NCBI GenBank assembly: GCA_015680685.1
Contig: MNCI01005623.1
Span: forward strand, 400,648 to 464,647
Source of the DNA: Gnetum montanum
Taxonomy: Eukaryota > Streptophyta > Gnetopsida > Gnetales > Gnetaceae
Direction of reading: 5' to 3'
Length of the DNA: 64,000 nucleotides
Shown: one piece after another, positions 57,291 to 64,000 of the stretch
Layout of the letters: each line of letters opens with the position of its first letter
Position numbering within the stretch: the stretch's first letter is position 1
Position numbers and translations under genes: made by a program
Notes under the pieces: generated by a model
The model's input: only the letters and a program-made list of their open reading frames with translations
The model's database searches: none
What the model was told of the DNA's origin: nothing

Positions 57291-60200
57291 TGGCCCCTAA
57301 ACATGGACAATAAGAAGGACCCTCTTAAGGTGTGTCCAAGCAATCCAAGAGAGGTAGAGGACAAGCATCTCTTGAATAATGTGTAGAGCATAAGGTGCAA
57401 TCATTTAGCATCCATCAAGAGATTCCTGCTATTGCGTAGTCGGAACAAGTAGAAGGAGGAGCTGCTAAAGTACCTGAATAGGGATAACACCTTACGTTGT
57501 CCCTAGAGTATGTCTAGGCTATCCAAGAAAGGTCCACATTGGTAGCTATGATCATGAAATTAAACTTCGGACCTTTCACAGAATTTTCTCCTAAGGCTAT
57601 TAGGGACTAACTCAGGGTCTCCATTATGGACTATCCTCTCTGAAACTGGTGCCTTTTACTTAGGAGAAATGTACCAATTTTGGCACAATAACAAAGAAGG
57701 CACCATAGTTGACATTTTTGGTTTGTCTCTAGATTTTTCTGCCAAGGCCATCTTGGAAGTGTTAAACCTTCTGAATATAGAGCCAAAAGTTGCTCACCTG
57801 TCAACTTGCTCTGATACTGATGCGTGAAGAGTTTGGTTGGACAGGGCATACAGAAAATAGGACAAGACATATGGAGAGTTGACATTGGAAGAACGGATAT
57901 ACTTCAAGATTAGCACTTATCACATCTTCCCCATAAGAGGATTAAAAAGAATTTCAATGTATGCGGCAATAGGAAGTGCGATATTGATGGGAAAGGCTAA
58001 TGCTAACCTTCCTCATCTATATATCATGGATATCTTGAGACGGTTTCAAGAATGCAAGATAAGGAAGTTCATGTTACCCTTCACTTGTCTTATTAGGAAG
58101 CTGTGCAAACATGCTGGTATTCTAGGGTACACCAATGATGCTCCCAGAAAAGCCCAAAATGCTTCGTTCACTAAACTACTAAAGCCATCAGCCCCAAGGA
58201 AAAGTGCTGGTGAGACACTGGAGCTAGAGCAAGAATAGACAGTGGGGCCTGTATTGACCTAAATCATCGATGTAAGGCTAGAAGGGAAAAAAACATCAAA
58301 AGATCATCACACAAACACAGTTGACCTTGCCTTCGCTTGATGGCAAGCTGGAAAAGGAAACAAAGGCAAAGTGCCTTGGATGGTCTGCACGCAAATCAAC
58401 CAAGGACTTCCCCGAGCATAAACTATGGTTTGCACTAGGGTTATCATAACTAATGATGTACAAAATGTAAATAGTAATGTACGAAATGCAAATAGAGCGT
58501 AAACAGATTAGCATTGCAAAAAAATGTAAAATGAATGTAAAATAGAGTAAAAAAAATAATGGCTGGCAAAATGAACTGTATTGTATTGCTTAGAAAATAT
58601 GTGCACTGGTCAAAGTGTAGCTACATGTGTGGATGGTAGGTCAAGCACCAAGCCCTGAGGTGTGATTTATTTCAGAAGTGCTTGGATGCTAGGAGTCAAG
58701 TGTGCCTGAGCACCCAAGGATTGCTGGTCTGAATTTCCTAAGCCATCCACCTTCAAAATTGCCAACCCTGTTTATGTGAATTGACAAGGTATTTATAGGG
58801 TTCGGATGGGCTTGGGCACAGAATTCATGGATGGAATCAACAGCTGAGAGATGAAAGGAAAATGGATCATATGACACGTGTTTGATGGATAGCTATGTGT
58901 GAGTTGGACGTGTGTGGGCAAGCTACATTTTTGACCAGATCCATTGTATCTTACAACGTGTGATAACTTACTCAAGCTAGCTTACGCTCATGGAAGCACA
59001 TACAATTCAAATCGTAAGAGCTTGGCAAGGTCACAAATGATGAAAACTTACAATGAAAATGATAATGCACAACAAGAGAATTTGACTCTAGCTCGCTTGA
59101 AACTTCTGGATCTTTGAATTGGCTGCTGTAGGATGTCGATTTGAGTGGTTCTGTGGCTGTTTGAGGCTTATTTGCTTAACTAGAACTTCTAGTGTGAGTT
59201 GATTTTGTCCTAGTGTGTCCTTAGCATGCTCATGCTACACTCATGCTGCTAGCATGACTTCAGTGTGACCTCAGCGTGAGTGAGCTAAAATGACAGATTC
59301 TCCACCAAATTTTGATTTTTGAAGCCTGATTCTTGAAGTGCAGAAATTTCCTAATTTTGGTTGACCTCAAGAGTGATCTATAAATCAGAAAATAAACTTG
59401 AAAGTGAGTTGTTTTGAGCCACTTTTGGCAGCTCACGCTGGACTCACGCCGCCAACATGACCACAGTGTGAGCTGCAAAAACTTGTAATTTTGAACCCGA
59501 AATCTAGCATTCTAGAGGCTGGGACCCATAGTTGTTAACAATGAACCCTAAGGATGACTTGCACCTTGGAAATCAAATCATTTTGACTCAATTTTGGGCT
59601 CTGAAATTTACTCATGCTGGCAGTGTGACCTCTGCGTGAGTGACAGCATGAGTGTGAAAATGTGAATAATTTGTCTTCAAATTTGAATTTCCAAATGCTG
59701 AAGCTTGGAGTGGTCATTAGTGGCCCTTGAGGATGGCTTACATCCTCAGATTTGGACCATTTTTGACTTGATCATGAAGTTGTTGGAGTTGCTCACACTA
59801 AGGGCAAGCTAGCTTGATAGTGTGAGTTCCATGCCTTAGTCAAATTTTTCTTCCCAAAAGCCAAAAGGTCTCTAGTTTGTTCTTATGTTAAAGTGTTAAG
59901 CTAAAATTAGTGGTGTTTCAGGGCCCACTACAACTCAAATTTTAGGGCCTAGCCAACTCCCAAGCATAGGGCCCATTCAATAACAAGTAGGGTCCAACAT
60001 GAGCCAGCGAGACCGACCATCACCACCACCATAGGATTATTGACCATCAATGAGCCATCTCAGGGCCATCACTATGACAGTTAATTGGGGAAGCTTTCAT
60101 GATGCTAATCTCTTCTGTGTCATCGACAACATCGTATGATCCACAATTTCTATTAATCACACTCGGTGCAAGGTTTCCATTCAAACAAGAGGAGGGGAGA

Positions 60201-61746
60201 CTCATTGGTCACAACAGATTATAGGGAACGCTGCATCCTTCCAGGTGCAATTGGAAATGGTTGCAAGGGCCACAGTGAGTCATGTAGCACCAAGATGTAG
60301 CAGGAGCCATAGAAGTGGTCACAGATCACATCAAAGAATTTTTCAATGTCCCTGTTGTGCCACCAGTAGATTTCACAGGAGCACTAGATGCTCAAACTCT
60401 AGCCAATCTCGCAATGACTCCTACAGAGCATGAGGATGTCTTCGATCGATTGCTATAGAATGAACAAGTAATGACATCCTTGTTCAACATCCCACAAGAT
60501 GTCATAGTAGCATAATCAAACCTCATCTCCACCAAAGAAAAGCTAGTCATGGTAGAGATTAGGGCTAAGCACGTGGAAGTGGAGTTAGCAAGACTCTAGG
60601 AACAACTCATTACCCTACAAGCTGCACAGTGAGACCAATCTCAATTCATTCTCATAGACTAGTTGGACACCTTCAAGATAGAGTAACTAAATAAATTATT
60701 GGTGGACAATAAAACAATAGCAGAGGAGAAGGAGAAGCTCGACTAGGATGCTTCCAAGGCATAAGCTCAAACATACATGCACACCAAAGCACTCAAGGCC
60801 TTATAGGAAGAGAATAAACAGCTTGTTGCTAACAATCTTTGGTTGACCACTGTGGAGAAACAGTAGAATGTTCTCAAGGAAAAATTTCAGCAATTACAAG
60901 AACAGTTGGTCAAGATCAACCAAAACATGAACCATTTGGCCTGAGAGAATCGAACCCTCTCAATGGAGGAGGTACGCGCAACCCATCAGAAGAGGGCCAT
61001 CAAAATAAGCGCATGGCAAAATGAGGCCAAGCAGCATGAAAAGTTAAAGGAGCACTTTAGAGACTAGGTGGGGATGTACAAGCAAGTTATAGAAAAGGAG
61101 ATCCATATGGCCAAGGCCCACATCAACACTTTTAGTGCTCAACACACTGATTGGCGGGCCATATTGGACACATATGCATTTTCCCACCAAGCAGAGCTTA
61201 AAAGCCAAGACCTACAGATTCAAGATCTTATAGAGTACATGGGATTCACAAACCTACGATATGCCAATATAGCCATGTTGAAAGCAGGATGCCCAAGAAT
61301 AAAGCTCAAGAAGCAGGTAGTTGCCACTTATGCCAAATATGAAGTAGAATTTTCATAGCACAAGAACATATTACAGAAGCTAGAAGTCACAAATTCTGAA
61401 CTAGAGGTGGTTAATACTAGCTACCAAGGCCAAAAGATGTCGTAGTGGACTTGACTTGATGACTTACAAATTTTCAAGAGTATAGGGACAAATCCATAGC
61501 CTACGAAGAGGAATGATGGTTGTTTACGGCCTGGTATGTCAAAGCAAATAAGATGTTCTTACAACAACCATGTCCATGAGGGGTGTCGACTCCATCAAAC
61601 ATTGGAGCATTAGCATGGATGGCACAAGATCCCTGAACTAAAAAAAAAAAAAAAAGCTCAAAGCACTCCTTTAGAGCCATCAAATCCCAAAGCTTAGAGC
61701 ACAAGATAAGGGGAAGCGACCCATGGAGGAGCCACTACCACTTTGA
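57291..61746 (+). pseudogene. ORF2 of element D, interrupted by a solo LTR
   Basis: ATG near 57291 (MAPKHGQ), parallel to MAPKCAQ in A. The Transposase_32-like part is at 57879-58238 (MTLEERIYFKISTYHIFP, LPFTCLIRKLCKHAGILGY). It resumes at 59926 after the solo LTR and its duplication. The coiled-coil part is at about 60840-61358 (MGMYKQVIEKEIHMAKAHIN). It ends GKRPMEEPLPL with a stop at 61744-61746. Stops and frame changes differ from those in A, so the two copies decayed independently from an intact ORF. Confidence 0.65.
58250..59920 (-). mobile_element. Solo LTR (1671 bp) inside D ORF2
   Basis: TGTATTGACC at 58250 to GGTGTTTCA at 59920, flanked by a perfect GGGCC duplication (58245-58249, 59921-59925). 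The uninterrupted A copy has GAGGCCCACTGCAAC here. No internal coding region, primer site or second LTR, so it is a recombination product. It is related to the H LTR in the same orientation, hence the minus-strand assignment. The right half (about 59220-59830) holds degenerate repeats of about 180-190 bp around CAGTGTGACCTCAGCGTGAG. Confidence 0.9.
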
Positions 61747-61910
61747 ACCACATGAGTTCTAAACAATTTTGTAATTTTGTGATTTTGTATTCTTTTTTTG
61801 TGTCTATTCCAATTTTTTTCTATTCAATTCTCCACTGAAGCATGAATAAATTCCTCAATAATCCCATACCTCTCCACTATGTAATTAATGAATATTATTC
61901 TCATTTTTTT

Positions 61911-61946
61911 GACTTGATGACAAGTTTTCATTTAGTCGTCAGGGTA
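61911..61946 (+). other. Polypurine tract block of element D
   Basis: GACTTGATGACAAG, TTTTCATTTAGTC and GTCAGGGTA directly before the 3' LTR. Compared with A, one G of the final purine run is interrupted by CA. Confidence 0.72.
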
Positions 61947-62807
61947 TGATGAATCATGATTCATTAGGCCCCAATATCACACCTGCGATATTACGTACAC
62001 AATATCAAGTACAAAATATCACAGCCTAACAAGAGATATTGGATACATGATAGTGTGGTTCCCATGTGAGCCTATAAATACACAATGGAACATATGGAAA
62101 AGTGATAGGAAGTTAGTTTTCATTCAGTAGATAGAAGTTAGTTCATTTTTAGTTCTTCTCAACCCTTTCTCCCAGTGCATGTCCATAGTGTCATGATTGT
62201 AATTGTATGACATATTTATTCGAGTGTGACATACTTAGACATGCACATGATCAAAAATAAAGGTCGAGATTACTTCATCATTGCAACATTCACTTAGTTT
62301 AATCATTTAATTGTTATTGTTATTTATTGCTTTCCTAGTTAACATCTCTTCACCCTAAACTCCTTAAGCACGGAATGAGTACAACTTAATCACAAGAATT
62401 CAAGTGTGACTACTTGGTATCCTAGTAGCACACCTAGGCCATGTGCTTGGTAATCCTAGTGGTATTCATGCACGAGGTCCAAGATGTATATGGATTATTA
62501 AGGAATGAATGCTCATCACACTTAGGCTAGCTTAGACTCTCTCTCTCCCTTTTCCTCCTAGCTTAATTAAAGTTATTTTCCATTTCCTCCAAGAGTAGCA
62601 CTAGGTTAGAAACTTCATCATACACCTCACTCTGGACTAAACCATACATGACAAAGCAAATACTAGTCCAAGTGGGAAGACAGCAAACTGTGATCACCAA
62701 GTAACTATCTAGATACCACAACTAGCCGGTTTACGAAGTTTGACCGGATCGTGCGTGAAATGCTCATATTCGTATGGTTGAGTGTAGGGGTACCTTGCCA
62801 CTCATCA
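61947..62807 (+). repeat. 3' LTR of element D
   Basis: 861 bp, TGATGAATCATG to CACTCATCA. TATAAATA at 62073-62080. Its GATATC-type head is about 50 bp longer than in the 5' copy. Confidence 0.93.
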
Positions 62808-63650
62808 ATTTGATCTAAGAAAGAATTGCAAGAGGAAATAAATTTTGACATGGAAGATCAAAAGGAAACTTTTTCATAGTCTTGTTTAGCCTATATTATT
62901 ATATGGATGTGTTACATGGGGATCTTCTCTTTCCACAGATAATTGGAAAAATATAGCATGTCCAAAGACAGATTCTTGTATGTAAATTTCAAGTAAAAAT
63001 GCATACTTCTTATGATGTCTTACTTCTAGAAGTACATTTGCTTCTTCTTGAAGTTGAAGTCCTTCATCAATGTATTGTTTAAAATTAAAAGTTAAGTCAC
63101 ATAGAGAGTTAATTATGCTAAGGAGATCATGAATGCTACACAAAAAATTGGATTGTTGCATTAAGGAAAATTATGGCTTTAGTCATGGAATATTGTAATA
63201 GAAGATTTTCCTTTAAACAAAAGGCTATTCTAGAAGACTATAAAAAAATTTAGCTAAAGTTTGGTTGAACAAGTCAGGAAAAAACATGTTTTTATTTACA
63301 TTCTATTAGAGGAAGTTTATTATCTAGTACTAAAAGATATCTATTCTTAGCTATTCCTATTCATTTAAGGAACCAAATTACTAGAGCAAGAATGAACTCT
63401 TATCATCTCCTTGTTGAGATAAGTTGTTGGATTAATGTATATTATGCAAATAAATAATAGAGGATGAAGTATATATCTATTTATTTTATCCATCTTTGAC
63501 ACATATTTGAATGAATTATAATATTAGTTGTATTTTGTTAATTTTTTTTCACATTAATCCTACTTTTTAGGGCATTAAATTAATGATGTTTTCAACTTTA
63601 TTTAAGAATGTATTGAGACTTTATAACTTTCCAAAAAATCATTTGTGATT
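62808..63650 (+). pseudogene. LINE C-terminal part, downstream of element D
   Basis: Continues the LINE from 50006 after the ATTTG duplication. ILLYGCVTWGSSLSTDNWKN lies near 62892-62951, and HLRNQITRARMNSYHLLVEI near 63363-63420. The final zinc-type region survives as EDEVYIYLFYPSLTHI near 63460-63510, with expected cysteines lost. Many stops. The 3' end is not sharply visible. Confidence 0.78.
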
Positions 63651-64000
63651 TCCTAGATGTAGTAAAAATTTTTAGTTTCTAGTTTTCATATAGTAACTAA
63701 TTCCAATGATGCTTTCTTATTTGTTGGGATAGAAATTATGGTACCAAAATCAACCTTAGCTTTAATAAGAAAAATTAAAAATAGAGAGGTAATAGTAACA
63801 ATTGCATATGTATTTTTGTTGAAACAAAGATTCAAAATATCAAAAAAAATAATTGTATTAAAATACTTCACAATAAAGTAGCCCTAGACAAACAATCCAT
63901 GCCCACATGGTTAAGTACATTACATGATCAAATGAAAGCCTTGAATGTTAGAGTTTCTTGTAGCCTATAAATGAGAAGGAAGTTATTCAAGATGTAGTTC
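63651..64000. other. AT-rich end of window, no gene seen
   Basis: Possibly LINE 3' untranslated sequence at first; no polyA tail or target duplication located. A short minus-strand ORF at 63686-63871 has no recognisable feature. Confidence 0.4.

Larger units (their letters stand above)
50007..62807 (+). mobile_element. Element D: second gag + ORF2 element, nested in the LINE
   Basis: 5' LTR 50007-50817 and 3' LTR 61947-62807 with a perfect ATTTG duplication at 50002-50006 and 62808-62812. Same internal plan as element A: primer site, gag, U3-like cluster, ORF2, polypurine block, and no pol. Two later insertions enlarge it: truncated gypsy H in gag and a solo LTR in ORF2. Without them it would be about 7.4 kb, close to A. 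Confidence 0.93.

Noticed and set aside
62886-63161. Minus-strand ORF of 91 codons
   Set aside because: It is antisense to the LINE C-terminal region, where the plus strand shows LLYGCVTWGSS-type LINE wording.

Overview
This window is transposable-element DNA from a large plant nuclear genome, and I see no intact host gene in it. Evidence for a plant is the set of families: Athila-like Ty3/gypsy elements with tRNA-Asp primer sites, a Ty1/copia element, a plant-type LINE and a tRNA-derived SINE-like unit. AT-rich, TE-saturated sequence with no genes suggests a large-genome species. A possible Penelope-like relic would fit a non-flowering lineage such as a conifer, but the species cannot be fixed from sequence alone.

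Layout. (1) 1-573: minus-strand LTR cut by the window edge. (2) 938-19662: minus-strand Athila-like element B with decayed gag, protease, RT, RNase H and integrase, flanked by a perfect ATGCT duplication. Its left LTR is split by plus-strand element A (948-9736, duplication AGCAA). A carries gag and a large second ORF but no pol. (3) 19668-21738: host sequence with a 608-bp tandem duplication and a SINE-like unit. (4) 21739-46791: one minus-strand Ty1/copia element, about 4.9 kb when its pieces are added, split by three insertions: mini-element E (23040-25643), gag-only element G (25918-32085, duplication ACTTC), and a composite block (about 33446-44799) holding an 8 x 35-bp tandem repeat, an unidentified two-ORF element and truncated Athila-like element C. 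(5) About 47640-50006 and 62808-63650: a plus-strand LINE split by element D (50007-62807, duplication ATTTG). D is a second copy of the A family and itself contains a truncated gypsy element H (about 51216-54911) and a solo LTR (58250-59920, duplication GGGCC).

How the parts relate. A, B, C, D, E and G have related LTRs (TGATGA...TCATCA), and A, B, C, D and G have recognisable tRNA-Asp primer sites. A, B, D and E share a polypurine-tract block. A and D lack pol and look like non-autonomous partners of B/C-type elements. Both keep the same second ORF, ending in the same short peptide, and both have a palindrome cluster plus TATA-like sequence just upstream of it that resembles the LTR U3. This paired architecture is the most interesting signal here. 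All coding regions are broken, often by TAG codons where a related copy has CAG or TGG.

Caveat: element boundaries and joins were read by eye. No alignment, divergence or database search was run.
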